From: Serratia sp. M24T3
Lineage (GTDB): Bacteria; Pseudomonadota; Gammaproteobacteria; Enterobacterales; Enterobacteriaceae
Assembly: GCF_000257645.1 (NCBI RefSeq)
Contig: NZ_AJHJ01000004.1
Location: forward strand, 124,001-188,000
Direction of reading: 5' to 3'
Length of the DNA stretch: 64,000 nt
Position numbers and translations under genes: made by a program. The stretch's first letter is position 1. Every line of letters begins with the position of its first letter. This document shows, piece by piece, positions 36,649-44,972 of the stretch. The notes beneath the pieces are model-generated. The model saw only the letters and a list, made by a program, of their open reading frames with translations, did no database searches and had not been told where the DNA came from.

Positions 36649-37224
36649 GTGGACTATTCAGCACAAAAAAATCACGTCACGCTGGTCATCACCCATAACC
36701 TTTTGTCCGGTAAAACTCAGGCATACGAGGCCTGGCTTGATGAAGTCATGCCGGTGGCAGCAAGTTTTAGCGGCCATCTTGGCGTTAATGTTATTCGTCC
36801 AAATACAGGGGAAACGTCGTATACCATTCTGGTGAGATTCGACAGCCTGGACAGTCTCTACGCCTGGATTAATTCCCCGCAGCGCAAGGCATTGGTGGAG
36901 AAGGCTAGCGGACTTCTGGATCACGGCAATCGTGAGGATCGCGGCGATCGTCTCGAGATCCGTCCCGGTGCTGCCTTCTGGTTTACGCCGGAGGTGAAAA
37001 AGGGTCGCTCGCCGGCCAAGTGGAAACAGTATCTGGTCACGCTGGGGGTGATTTTCCCCTCGACAAATTTTGTTCCGTGGTTTTGGGGAATGGTTTTACC
37101 GATCGCCAAAGGAACGCTATGGGGGCATCTGTTGAACGATGCCAGTGTTGTGGCGCTGGTGGTGTTCTTCTGGATGCCGCAGGTCACGCGAATACTGAAA
37201 AATTGGCTGATCCCGAAAGGGTGA
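36649..37224 (+). CDS. Antibiotic-biosynthesis-monooxygenase-domain membrane protein
   Basis: This 191-residue protein has an ABM-type ferredoxin-like fold in its N-terminal half (VTLVITHNLLSGKTQAYEAWLDEVMPVAASFSGHLGVNVIRP) and two hydrophobic helices in the C-terminal half (LVTLGVIFPSTNFVPWFWGMV; DASVVALVVFFWMP). It is probably an inner-membrane-anchored enzyme or ligand-binding protein. The GTG at 36649 with GAGGGAAG upstream is preferred over an ATG at 36526, which has no ribosome site and would abut the divergent LysR start. The amidohydrolase gene follows after 19 bases. Confidence 0.72.
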   Translation: MDYSAQKNHVTLVITHNLLSGKTQAYEAWLDEVMPVAASFSGHLGVNVIRPNTGETSYTILVRFDSLDSLYAWINSPQRKALVEKASGLLDHGNREDRGDRLEIRPGAAFWFTPEVKKGRSPAKWKQYLVTLGVIFPSTNFVPWFWGMVLPIAKGTLWGHLLNDASVVALVVFFWMPQVTRILKNWLIPKG

Positions 37225-37243
37225 CAGGGTTTGGAGATAGACG

Positions 37244-39115
37244 ATGAATAATAATGCTTCGCTTATTTTTACCAACGGCAAGTTTCATACGGTTGATCGA
37301 GAAAATCCTCTGGCAGACGCCGTGGCGATCAAAGACGGCAAATTTTTGGCGGTAGGCCGTGCGGCAGAAGTGATGCGCTTTGCCGGGCCGGAAACCAAAA
37401 CCGTTGATTTAAAAGGACACACTGGAATTCCTGGCCTCAACGACTCACACCTGCATTTAATTCGCGGCGGTCTGAATTACAACCTCGAACTGCGCTGGGA
37501 AGGGGTGCCGTCGTTGGCCGATGCGTTGCGTATGCTGAAAGAGCAGGCGCTGAGAACGCCGTCTCCACAGTGGGTTCGCGTGGTGGGCGGTTGGACCGAA
37601 TTTCAGTTTGCCGAGCGCCGCATGCCAACGCTCGATGAAATTAACGCCGCCGCTCCCGATACGCCGGTATTTATTCTCCATCTTTACGATCGCGCCTTGT
37701 TAAACCGCGCGGCGCTTAAAGTCGTGGGCTATACCCGCGATACGCCAAATCCTCCGGGCGGTGAAATTCAGCGCGACAGCAACGGCAATCCTACCGGTAT
37801 GCTGATTGCCCGCCCAAATGCGATGATCCTTTATGCCACGCTGGCTAAAGGGCCAAAGTTGCCGTTGGAGCAACAGGTTAATTCCACCCGTCAGTTTATG
37901 CGCGAGCTTAACCGCTTGGGGCTGACCAGTGCGATTGACGCAGGCGGCGGTTTCCAAAATTATCCTGAAGATTACCAGGTGATTTCGGAGCTGCATGAGA
38001 AAAAACAGCTGACACTGCGCATTGCCTACAACCTGTTTACTCAGCGTCCCGGCCATGAGGTTGAGGATTTTGAACGCTGGACCGATATGCTCAAACCGGG
38101 ACAAGGTACGGATTTTTATCGCCACAACGGGGCTGGCGAGATGCTGGTATTTTCCGCCGCGGATTTTGAGGATTTTCTTGAGCCGCGCCCCGATTTGGCG
38201 CCGGGCATGGAAGACGAGTTGGAGCGCGTGGTCCGTCATCTCGTGGAGCAGCGCTGGCCGTTTCGCCTGCACGCTACTTATAACGAATCGATTAGCCGCA
38301 TGCTCGACGTGTTCGAAAAGGTCAATAAAGACATTCCGTTCAATGGCCTGCACTGGTTTTTTGACCACGCAGAAACTATTACCGAGGCCAATATCGAGCG
38401 CGTGAAGGCATTAGGTGGCGGCATCGCGGTACAGCATCGCATGGCGTTTCAGGGCGAATATTTTGCCGATCGCTACGGCATCGAGGCGACCAGACACACG
38501 CCTCCGGTGGCGAAAATGCTGGCCGCCGAGCTGCCGGTCGGATTAGGCACCGATGCTACGCGTGTCGCTAGCTATAACCCTTGGACCGCGCTGTACTGGC
38601 TGGTGTCTGGCCGAACTGTGGGCGGCATGGCAATGTACGATGATAGCGCTCGGCTGGATCGCGAAACGGCGTTGATGCTCTGGACTCAGGGCAGCGCCTG
38701 GTTCTCAACCGAGCAGGGCAAAAAAGGGCAGATCAAAATTGGGCAACTGGCGGATCTGGTCATCCTGTCGAAAGATTATTTCAGCGTGCGCGAAGAAGAG
38801 ATTAAGGGGATTGAATCGGTGTTGACGGTAGTAGATGGCAACATCGTTTACGCGGCCGGAGGATTTTCACCGCTGGCGCCACCGTCGATTCCGGTATTGC
38901 CCGACTGGTCGCCAGTGGTCAAGGTGCCGGGCCATTATCGCTCGGCTCCACCAGAGGCAGCGACCCGCGTGGGGGCGCAGCAGCAGGTGCATCAGTGCAG
39001 CGGCCCGTGCGGTGTTCACGTTCACCAGCATGATATCTCACGACGTTCCGACGTGCCGGTGTCGGATAATAATGCCTTCTGGGGCGCGCTCGGCTGTTCG
39101 TGTTTTGCTTTCTAA
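37244..39115 (+). CDS. Amidohydrolase family 3 protein (YtcJ-like) with Cys/His-rich C-terminus
   Basis: This 623-residue metal-dependent hydrolase resembles YtcJ. The metal site begins with GLNDSHLHLIRGG (HxH), with further ligands in FRLHATYNES and HWFFDHAE and the catalytic Asp in PVGLGTDATRVASYNP. A C-terminal extension of about 70 residues contains HQCSGPCGVHVHQHD, a Cys/His cluster that could bind metal, and ends CSCFAF. Substrate unknown. It is cotranscribed with the ABM-domain gene and faces a divergent LysR gene. Confidence 0.85.
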   Translation: MNNNASLIFTNGKFHTVDRENPLADAVAIKDGKFLAVGRAAEVMRFAGPETKTVDLKGHTGIPGLNDSHLHLIRGGLNYNLELRWEGVPSLADALRMLKEQALRTPSPQWVRVVGGWTEFQFAERRMPTLDEINAAAPDTPVFILHLYDRALLNRAALKVVGYTRDTPNPPGGEIQRDSNGNPTGMLIARPNAMILYATLAKGPKLPLEQQVNSTRQFMRELNRLGLTSAIDAGGGFQNYPEDYQVISELHEKKQLTLRIAYNLFTQRPGHEVEDFERWTDMLKPGQGTDFYRHNGAGEMLVFSAADFEDFLEPRPDLAPGMEDELERVVRHLVEQRWPFRLHATYNESISRMLDVFEKVNKDIPFNGLHWFFDHAETITEANIERVKALGGGIAVQHRMAFQGEYFADRYGIEATRHTPPVAKMLAAELPVGLGTDATRVASYNPWTALYWLVSGRTVGGMAMYDDSARLDRETALMLWTQGSAWFSTEQGKKGQIKIGQLADLVILSKDYFSVREEEIKGIESVLTVVDGNIVYAAGGFSPLAPPSIPVLPDWSPVVKVPGHYRSAPPEAATRVGAQQQVHQCSGPCGVHVHQHDISRRSDVPVSDNNAFWGALGCSCFAF

Positions 39116-39131
39116 AGCTGGAAACTTTATT

Positions 39132-39151
39132 CCCCCGCATTTCGGCGGGGG
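39132..39151. terminator. Stem-loop after the amidohydrolase gene
   Basis: CCCCCGC and GCGGGGG form a strong 7-bp stem 17 bases after the stop codon. There is no U-run downstream, so termination may be only partial. Confidence 0.5.
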
Positions 39152-39211
39152 ATGTTGACCATCAGTTTAATACTGTATTATCAACCGGACGAGACAAAAC
39201 CGGGAATAACC

Positions 39212-39847
39212 ATGAGCAGTGCCAACGCGTTTCAGCCAACGAATTATCAAATAATCGCTGACAGTATTGCGACGCTTCTTTTCCCGCATGCCGAGGTCGT
39301 CTTGCATGACCTTAAAACCCAGCAAGTGGTGCATATCGCCAACAACCTTTCCAAACGCAAGATTGGCGACGATTCTGCTCTCGACGAATTGCCCGGCGAC
39401 TCCCTCGCGACACAAAGTATCGGTCCTTACGAAAAGCTCAATTGGGACGGGCAACGCCTGCGTTCAATCACCAGCGTGCTGCGCGATGCTCAGGGGCGCG
39501 CGGTAATGGCGCTGTGCATCAATCTGAATTATACGGTGCTGGAGCAGGCGCGCGACGCGTTGAATCTGTTTTTCCAGGCAAGCCGAATTATGCCGCAGCC
39601 GGAAGCGCTGTTTCGCGACGACTGGCAGGAACGGATCAATACTTTCCTGCACGCCTGGTTGAATAAAAATAATCTCGCGCTAAACAGTCTGCGCCGCGAA
39701 GACAAGCGCCAGCTGGTTGAGGCGCTGTATCAAGAGCGTGCTTTTGATGGCCGCAGCGCCTACGACTATGTGGCCAGCGTGCTGTCGATGGGCAGGGCCA
39801 CGGTCTATAAATATGTCAAGGCACTGCGAGAAGAATCAACCAGTTAG
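39212..39847 (+). CDS. YheO/DauR-type transcriptional regulator (PAS-like plus HTH)
   Basis: This 211-residue protein has an N-terminal YheO-type PAS-like domain (LLFPHAEVVLHDLKTQQVVHIANN; SITSVLRDAQGRAVMALCINLNY) and a C-terminal helix-turn-helix of the DauR type (GRSAYDYVASVLSMGRATVYKYVKAL). DauR controls D-arginine catabolism in Pseudomonas. The ATG at 39212 with GGGAATAACC upstream is chosen over an upstream frame extension. It is convergent with the ornithine cyclodeaminase-like gene, with stop codons overlapping by 4 bases, and probably regulates the two genes on the other strand. Confidence 0.82.
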   Translation: MSSANAFQPTNYQIIADSIATLLFPHAEVVLHDLKTQQVVHIANNLSKRKIGDDSALDELPGDSLATQSIGPYEKLNWDGQRLRSITSVLRDAQGRAVMALCINLNYTVLEQARDALNLFFQASRIMPQPEALFRDDWQERINTFLHAWLNKNNLALNSLRREDKRQLVEALYQERAFDGRSAYDYVASVLSMGRATVYKYVKALREESTS

Positions 39848-40806
39848 AGGCCAGGTAAAGCTTCTGCGCAGGCCTGCATGGCGTAGGCCGAAATCTGTGC
39901 GTCCTGCACTGCGACACCGGTTAAATCTGCGATGGTGATTTGCCGATCATTTTCTCGTCCTTTAGCGCGGCCTGCCAGTAACAACCCTAATTCCACCAAC
40001 TGTTCTGCCTTGATCAATCCCTGATTTAGAGCATGAGAAATCTCGCCGTATTCGCTGCACTGTTTGACTGAATCGACAACGATAACCTCGGCACGAGCGA
40101 CCAGTTTAGCGTCGAGTTCCTGCTTGCCACCGCCGTCGGCACCCACGGCGGTGATATGAGTGCCGGGCTTGATCCATTCGCTTTGCAGGAGTGCCTCACG
40201 AGAGGGCGTGGTGGTGACAATCAGGTTGGCGTTTTGCGCGACCTGCTGGCAGTCCTGTGTGGTGGTGACCTCAAACCCCAATGAGGTGGCAAAATCGCGA
40301 TAGGCATCGAGGGCTGCCAAATTGCGGCCCCACACGGTCACGCGACGGCAAGAAGTAAGGGATTGCAGCTGCTCTAGCTGCATGCGAGCCTGTACGCCAG
40401 TGCCGACAATGCCAATTCCGGTCACTAAGGACGGAGCCAACGCTTTGGCCGCTATTTGGCCTGCCAGCGCGGTGCGAATACACGTCAGCCAGCCTTCGTC
40501 CTGCAATAATACCAGCGGCTGGCCAGTGAGCGCAGAAATCACCAGCATCAGGCCGTCATTGCTGGGCAAGCCCCTGGCCGGATTATCATAAAAACCAGTA
40601 GAGATTTTCACCGTAAATGAGTCACTGCCTGCAACCCACGCCGATTTTATACAGCAATCTCCGTTGGCCTGATCGAAGAAAAAATTCTGTACCGGCGGCA
40701 CCTGTACTCGCCCTTGTGAATAGGCAATAAAGCCGTCGGTAATGCGCTGTGCGGCGATCTTCATATCTATCGCGCCCACGATTTGCATTTGGTCGTATAT
40801 CTTCAT
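39844..40806 (-). CDS. Ornithine cyclodeaminase / mu-crystallin family protein
   Basis: This 320-residue NAD-dependent protein has a Rossmann motif IGIVGTGVQARMQLEQL, the substrate-binding block ESDSFTVKISTGFYDNP-like VAGSDSFTVKISTGFYDN, and ITAVGADGGGKQELD. Members include ornithine cyclodeaminase, alanine dehydrogenase and EutC of (hydroxy)ectoine use. Start at the ATG at 40806, in the overlap ATGA with the stop codon of the dehydratase gene. The pairing with a threonine-dehydratase-like gene matches the eutB-eutC arrangement. Confidence 0.82.
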   Translation of the reverse strand: MKIYDQMQIVGAIDMKIAAQRITDGFIAYSQGRVQVPPVQNFFFDQANGDCCIKSAWVAGSDSFTVKISTGFYDNPARGLPSNDGLMLVISALTGQPLVLLQDEGWLTCIRTALAGQIAAKALAPSLVTGIGIVGTGVQARMQLEQLQSLTSCRRVTVWGRNLAALDAYRDFATSLGFEVTTTQDCQQVAQNANLIVTTTPSREALLQSEWIKPGTHITAVGADGGGKQELDAKLVARAEVIVVDSVKQCSEYGEISHALNQGLIKAEQLVELGLLLAGRAKGRENDRQITIADLTGVAVQDAQISAYAMQACAEALPGL

Positions 40807-41780
40807 TGCATCGCCTCGATAAACTTCTCGAGCAGGATATTGCGCCCGCAAAGAATTACCGCGACCTTTTTGTGCTGATAGTCTGCCGCCAACTTGATAG
40901 CACCGGCCAACGCGACGCCTGCTGCGCCTTCAATAATCCAGCGTTCAGCTCTAGCCACGGCTTTCATGGCCTCGCGGATCTCTTGTTCGCTAACCAATAC
41001 CGTTCTGTCGATGACTTTCTGGCATAGCGGGAAGGTGATGCTGCCCGGTTCAATGCCGCCTGCGGTGCCGTCGGAAAGCGTATCTTCTTCTTCCATCTCG
41101 ATTATTTCACCCGCCTCCAGCGATCGCTGCATCGTCGGCGCATTGGCCGGCCAGCAGCCAATAATCTCGACGCCCGGTTTTAAATACGCCAGAGCGGCAC
41201 CAACCCCGGAAATCAATCCGCCACCGCCAACTGCCACGAAAACCGCATCGACGTCTGGAAGCTGCTCAAAAAGTTCAGCCCCGATGGTGCCCTGACCAGC
41301 AATAATATCGGCATCGTTATAGGGGGAAATAAATAGCTTATTTTGCAGTTTCGCCTGCTTTGCAGCCTCTAGCTCAACGCTGAGCGGATCGGTTTCCAAC
41401 GAAATAACGTTGGCACCAAAGGCTTTGATGGCTTCCAACTTAGTCGGAGAGGCGCTGGTGGTGGTGTAAACGGTAACTGGTACTCCGGCGCGTAATCCTG
41501 CCAACGCCAGCGCCTGCCCGTGATTACCTGAAGAGGCCGTAATCACGCCTTTTTTTCTTTGCTCGTCGCTGAGCGTAAGGACCTTGTTGCTGGCACCGCG
41601 AAATTTAAAAGAGCCGGTATGCTGTAGATGCTCACATTTTAAAAAAATTTCACAACCGGTCTGAGCAGACAGCGCGGCGCTTTGGGTCAGTGCTGTCACG
41701 GCCACTTGAGGGCGCAGGGTCTGATGGGCACGCATAATAGCGTCAGCCAGTTTTTGCAGTGAATCGTCTTGAAGGTTCAT
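40803..41780 (-). CDS. Threonine/serine dehydratase-like PLP enzyme (EutB-like)
   Basis: This 325-residue fold-type II PLP enzyme carries the lysine in HTGSFKFRGASNKVL, the phosphate loop VAVGGGGLISGVG, and SGNHGQALALAG. The usual CGGNI segment reads CGRNI here. Relatives are biosynthetic threonine dehydratase, serine racemase and EutB. It has no ACT domain, so it is of the catabolic, unregulated type. It is translationally coupled to the cyclodeaminase-like gene. Deamination of a hydroxy-amino acid is the expected chemistry; the substrate is not determined. Confidence 0.85.
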   Translation of the reverse strand: MNLQDDSLQKLADAIMRAHQTLRPQVAVTALTQSAALSAQTGCEIFLKCEHLQHTGSFKFRGASNKVLTLSDEQRKKGVITASSGNHGQALALAGLRAGVPVTVYTTTSASPTKLEAIKAFGANVISLETDPLSVELEAAKQAKLQNKLFISPYNDADIIAGQGTIGAELFEQLPDVDAVFVAVGGGGLISGVGAALAYLKPGVEIIGCWPANAPTMQRSLEAGEIIEMEEEDTLSDGTAGGIEPGSITFPLCQKVIDRTVLVSEQEIREAMKAVARAERWIIEGAAGVALAGAIKLAADYQHKKVAVILCGRNILLEKFIEAMQ

Positions 41781-42152
41781 AGATTTTCCGATTTTTTATG
41801 GAAATTTTATCCACAGTAGACTTGTTGTCTATTTGGCGCAACGATTTTATGCGGTTGTTACCGTCTCTTACGTATTAAAGGGTTAAAAAGGCGTGAGCTG
41901 GCTCGCAAATAAACTGATTTTACTATCTTCAAATTAAATATTAATCTTTGATGTTGTATTATATCTGACAAGTCAGGAAGATTAATTGAATTATTCACCT
42001 GATTTAAATGAAGAATGTTTTATATATTTTAATTATCTTATAACACTCGTATTGAATAGCTCTTGCTAGTCATTTGCTGATCCAGTGATTTTATTATTAC
42101 TGGAAAGTGTTAAAGGTATTTCCCCCAGGAGTTATTTATTAAAGGACGAACT
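41781..42152. other. AT-rich intergenic region
   Basis: This 372-base gap is between divergent genes (dehydratase and the first mini-LysR). It contains a small inverted repeat TAGAC-TTGTT-GTCTA at 41817-41831 close to the dehydratase start, a candidate operator, and a good ribosome site AAAGGACGAA before the mini-LysR gene. No gene seen. Confidence 0.4.
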
Positions 42153-42419
42153 ATGTTATTTGAGCCGAAAGGAATAAACGGATTTCTCGCTATTATCGAG
42201 AATGGTAATTTTGAAAAAGCCGCCAAGACGCTGGGGATCACCACCTCAGCGTTATCGATAAGAGTAAGCTCGTTAGAACGTGAGATTGGTAAAAAGCTAT
42301 TAATTCGTAAGCGGCCATTTATTCTTACTGCTTTGGGAGAGGTTTTTTATAAACATGCATTGAAGTTAAGAGAGCTTGAAAACAGCCTGAAAGAAAAGAT
42401 TAAAAAAATCTCTGGCTAA
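42153..42419 (+). CDS. Stand-alone LysR-type DNA-binding domain protein 1
   Basis: This 88-residue protein consists only of a LysR-type winged helix: INGFLAIIENGNFEKAAKTL (helix 1-2), GITTSALSIRVSSLEREIGK (recognition helix), LLIRKRPFILTALGEVFYKH (wing and start of linker helix) and a lysine-rich C-terminal helix. A normal LysR protein has about 300 residues with a ligand-binding domain; no trace of one follows in any frame. The gene has its own AAAGGA site and stop, so it looks complete. It is a paralogue of the gene at 42960. It could act as a dimeric repressor or interfere with full-length regulators. Confidence 0.78.
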   Translation: MLFEPKGINGFLAIIENGNFEKAAKTLGITTSALSIRVSSLEREIGKKLLIRKRPFILTALGEVFYKHALKLRELENSLKEKIKKISG

Positions 42420-42531
42420 TTATTTGGTTTTTTTAAATAACCTATAATTTATTCATTGATATATTTAATTACCATTACCTGTAACGTCTACAAGCATTTT
42501 TTATGCAAGCACAGGGTTATCTGAAATTCAG

Positions 42532-42564
42532 CCTGAGTGAGAATCTTTCCGCTCAGGATTTTTT
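42532..42564 (+). terminator. Rho-independent terminator downstream of mini-LysR 1
   Basis: CCTGAG and CTCAGG form a stem followed by ATTTTTT. Confidence 0.7.
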
Positions 42565-42860
42565 GTTATGCCTACAAGTAAAATGCACCTTTAACTGTGA
42601 AGTCGATGATGTTATTGCTTGAATATCATTATCCTACCCAGTTGTTAAATGTTATTTAACTAGTAGCTTTTTTCTCTCTTATAAATACTCGTTTTAAGAA
42701 TTTTAAGCGAAATTTGGTATTGTTTTAGCCAAATTTATGGCAATTTTCATTTCTCGCGCAAAAGAGAGATTAATTCATGTTACTGCATTGTTGAATTTAA
42801 CCTTAGTGGCATAGGTTTGCCTGTAATGGGCTTTATCAAGCTCTAGGTTATGGAGATAAC

Positions 42861-42920
42861 ATGTCTTTTTATGATCCCTCTATGTCGTATTACATACAAT
42901 TAAACAAGGTAGAGTCGTGA
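42861..42920 (+). CDS. Possible 19-residue leader peptide upstream of mini-LysR 2
   Basis: ATG at 42861 has GGAG 5 bases upstream and encodes MSFYDPSMSYYIQLNKVES before a TGA at 42918. It is 39 bases before the next gene. Three of its residues are tyrosine. There is no homology support; it is listed because the ribosome site is good and the position fits a leader peptide. Confidence 0.3.
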   Translation: MSFYDPSMSYYIQLNKVES

Positions 42921-42959
42921 TAAATGATCTCAATCCTAAAAAGCTAACAAGGAGTTAAC

Positions 42960-43226
42960 ATGTTTTTAGAACCTAAAAGTATTAACGGGTTTCTGGCCAT
43001 CATCGATAATGGAAATTTTGATAAAGCAGCCAAGATTTTGAACATCACTACATCTGCTCTCTCAATTCGTGTGAGTTCACTTGAGAAAACCATGGGGGAA
43101 AAACTGCTGATAAGAACTCGCCCTTTTAGCTTAACCAAGGCGGGGGAAATTTTTTATGAGTATGCCTTGGAGTTTAAAAAGATGGAGTCTTCTTTAAAAC
43201 AAAAACTAAATGAATTGGCTGAGTAA
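42960..43226 (+). CDS. Stand-alone LysR-type DNA-binding domain protein 2
   Basis: This 88-residue paralogue of the protein at 42153 has the same length and layout: SINGFLAIIDNGNFDKAAKI, NITTSALSIRVSSLEKTMGE, KLLIRTRPFSLTKAGEIFYE and a charged C-terminal helix. The recognition helix TTSALSIRVSSLE is identical in the two, so they probably bind the same sequence. It has an AAGGAG ribosome site. The porin gene is convergent and 84 bases away. It is complete and not a fragment of a longer gene. Confidence 0.78.
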   Translation: MFLEPKSINGFLAIIDNGNFDKAAKILNITTSALSIRVSSLEKTMGEKLLIRTRPFSLTKAGEIFYEYALEFKKMESSLKQKLNELAE

Positions 43227-43234
43227 CCTGAAGC

Positions 43235-43270
43235 GTTACCGAGCCTTCGGAATAATGAAGGTTCGGTAAC
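43235..43270. terminator. Long stem-loop between mini-LysR 2 and the porin gene
   Basis: GTTACCGAGCCTTC and GAAGGTTCGGTAAC pair over 14 positions with one G-U pair and an 8-base loop. It lies between two convergent genes. No U-run follows, but the stability suggests a bidirectional end-of-transcript structure. Confidence 0.6.
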
Positions 43271-43310
43271 CAAGTGGAAGGCTAACTATTAATAATAATT
43301 AATAAGCTAG

Positions 43311-44447
43311 TTAGAATTGATAAACCAGACCCAGGCCTAAGATGTTATCAGTGTTAACTCCGGTGGCACTTGTGTAGGTATCTTTTTTAAGCAGATTGAT
43401 TTTGTAATCGACATAGGTATACATATTTTTATTGAAGAAATAGCTGGTTCCAACTTCAATATATTTAACCAAGTCCTGTTTACCACCTTTGAAACTAGCT
43501 GCTGCATCTGCTGCATCCCCAGATTTTGACACTGGATCAAGTTTCTTGCCCACGGATTGAACATAAGCCAGTGAAGGCTGCAAGCCTTCGGCCGGGCCAT
43601 CAACAAACAGGTAATGCGCTGCTATTTCGATATTTTGTGTCTTTTTGGCATATCGATTATTAGAGATGCCGTAGTGGCTCATGTTACGCGTTTCGGCATA
43701 CATTGCTGCAAGATAGAGCTGTGCGTTGTCATATTTCATGCCTAAGTTCCAGGCATCGGCGGTTTGGCCGTTTTTATCACTGGCCTGAATATCGGTGCGG
43801 TTAGAGCTGGCATAGGCTCCAGCTAATTGTATGCCATAGCCTAAATCATAAGATGTTGACGCTCCCCAACCTTCGCCATTACCGTCTCTTCGATCCTCAG
43901 ATTTGTGAGGGTTCGGGTTTTTACCTTGGTATTGAAGGGCCAGGCTTAGGCCGTCGATGCTGCCAAAGAAGTTGGACGTTCTAAAGGTGGCCAGACCTTT
44001 CGCTCGGCCAGTCATAAAGTTATCTTCTTTGGTAAAGCTGTCGCCGCCGAACTCAGGATTAACATCAGTAAAAGAGCTTACGTCATACAGCACGCCGTTA
44101 TTACGGCCATAGTCAAAACTGCCAAAATCAGCAAATTTCAGGCCGACAAATGCCAGGCGTGTCGCATTGCCCATATCCATAGCTTCTGGATTATTAGTTT
44201 TGACATTATATTCCCATTGACCATAGCCGCTTAACTGATCGCTGATTTTAGTCACACCCTTAAAGCCAAAGCGGGCATACGATTTATCGCCATGCTCTGC
44301 TTTATTATTTGAAATGTAATTTAACCCAACGACTTTTCCGTAGAAATCCAGTTTGTTTGAATCTTTATTATAAACTTCGGCTGCATTGGCCGCGCTGCTT
44401 GCCATTAATGCAGAAATGAAAATAGCCAGAGGTTTGCGCATTGACAT
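43311..44447 (-). CDS. General porin (OmpC/OmpF family)
   Basis: This 378-residue outer membrane porin has a signal peptide (MSMRKPLAIFISALMASSAANA, cleaved before AEVYNKD), the porin start NKLDFYGKVVGLNYISNN, the loop region FGSFDYGRNNGVLYDVSSFTDVNPEFGGDS (constriction loop 3, with the Gly-Asp pattern of the family) and a C-terminal strand ending in Phe (GLGLVYQF). It resembles enterobacterial trimeric porins but is not assignable to a specific E. coli protein. The ATG at 44447 has AGGA 6 bases upstream. A 525-base upstream region suggests complex regulation. Confidence 0.88.
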   Translation of the reverse strand: MSMRKPLAIFISALMASSAANAAEVYNKDSNKLDFYGKVVGLNYISNNKAEHGDKSYARFGFKGVTKISDQLSGYGQWEYNVKTNNPEAMDMGNATRLAFVGLKFADFGSFDYGRNNGVLYDVSSFTDVNPEFGGDSFTKEDNFMTGRAKGLATFRTSNFFGSIDGLSLALQYQGKNPNPHKSEDRRDGNGEGWGASTSYDLGYGIQLAGAYASSNRTDIQASDKNGQTADAWNLGMKYDNAQLYLAAMYAETRNMSHYGISNNRYAKKTQNIEIAAHYLFVDGPAEGLQPSLAYVQSVGKKLDPVSKSGDAADAAASFKGGKQDLVKYIEVGTSYFFNKNMYTYVDYKINLLKKDTYTSATGVNTDNILGLGLVYQF

Positions 44448-44972
44448 TTTAAGTCCTTATTTAAATTAGTTTAATTTATTATGTTATTTATATCCCGGAA
44501 GGAACTTTACGGTACCGGCAAAACATAACTATAAAAAACTATTTTTGAACTTATTCCTTTCTTTGTGATGTCGCTCAATAATGTTGTATTTTATATTTAA
44601 ATAATTAAAATATAGGGAGGTGACGTTAAAATTAATAAATTAAATTGATAGAGTTGTTTCTTTTATTAGTCTTGAAATTAAAGTTAGTGAAACTATTTGG
44701 CAGAAAATAAATACTTTTAACTTTTAGTGTTAATTTTATTGATTCAATTAATACCTCGATCTAATCAATGAGTCGTCCCATCTCAGCATTAAAGATTTTA
44801 TAAAAATGGATATAATGCGCTGATGGGTCAATTTCTCAATGAGAATCTAACATAATGATTTTAAACATTAAAAAATCATCAATAGGGAGTCGTTGATTAA
44901 ATAGCCCTTTACGAATAAAGTTATTCTCAGGGTTTTGTCAGTAGATTTACTGTCAATTTGTCTTAAAGCTTA
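44448..44972. other. Upstream region of the porin gene and yhhS
   Basis: This 525-base AT-rich region separates two divergent genes. A structure CCCATC...GATGGG with an inner GCATT/AATGC stem lies at 44777-44827. I looked for a MicF-like RNA, as found next to E. coli ompC, and did not recognise one. OmpR sites may be present, but no copy is clear enough to call. Confidence 0.35.

Larger units (their letters stand above)
42420..42959. other. Region between the two mini-LysR genes
   Basis: This 540-base AT-rich region contains a terminator at 42532-42564 and a possible 19-codon leader peptide at 42861-42920 (both listed separately). The terminator is 113 bases after the first mini-LysR gene, leaving room for a long 3' untranslated region or a small RNA. 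No remains of a LysR ligand-binding domain were found. Confidence 0.5.

Noticed and set aside
42153-42419. Mini-LysR 1 as a pseudogene or truncated LysR.
   Set aside because: The paralogue has exactly the same length, both have ribosome sites, and no ligand-binding-domain remains follow in any frame.
44448-44972. A MicF-like antisense RNA next to the porin gene.
   Set aside because: No MicF-like 5' segment or terminator with a U-run was recognised; the only stem found is imperfect.
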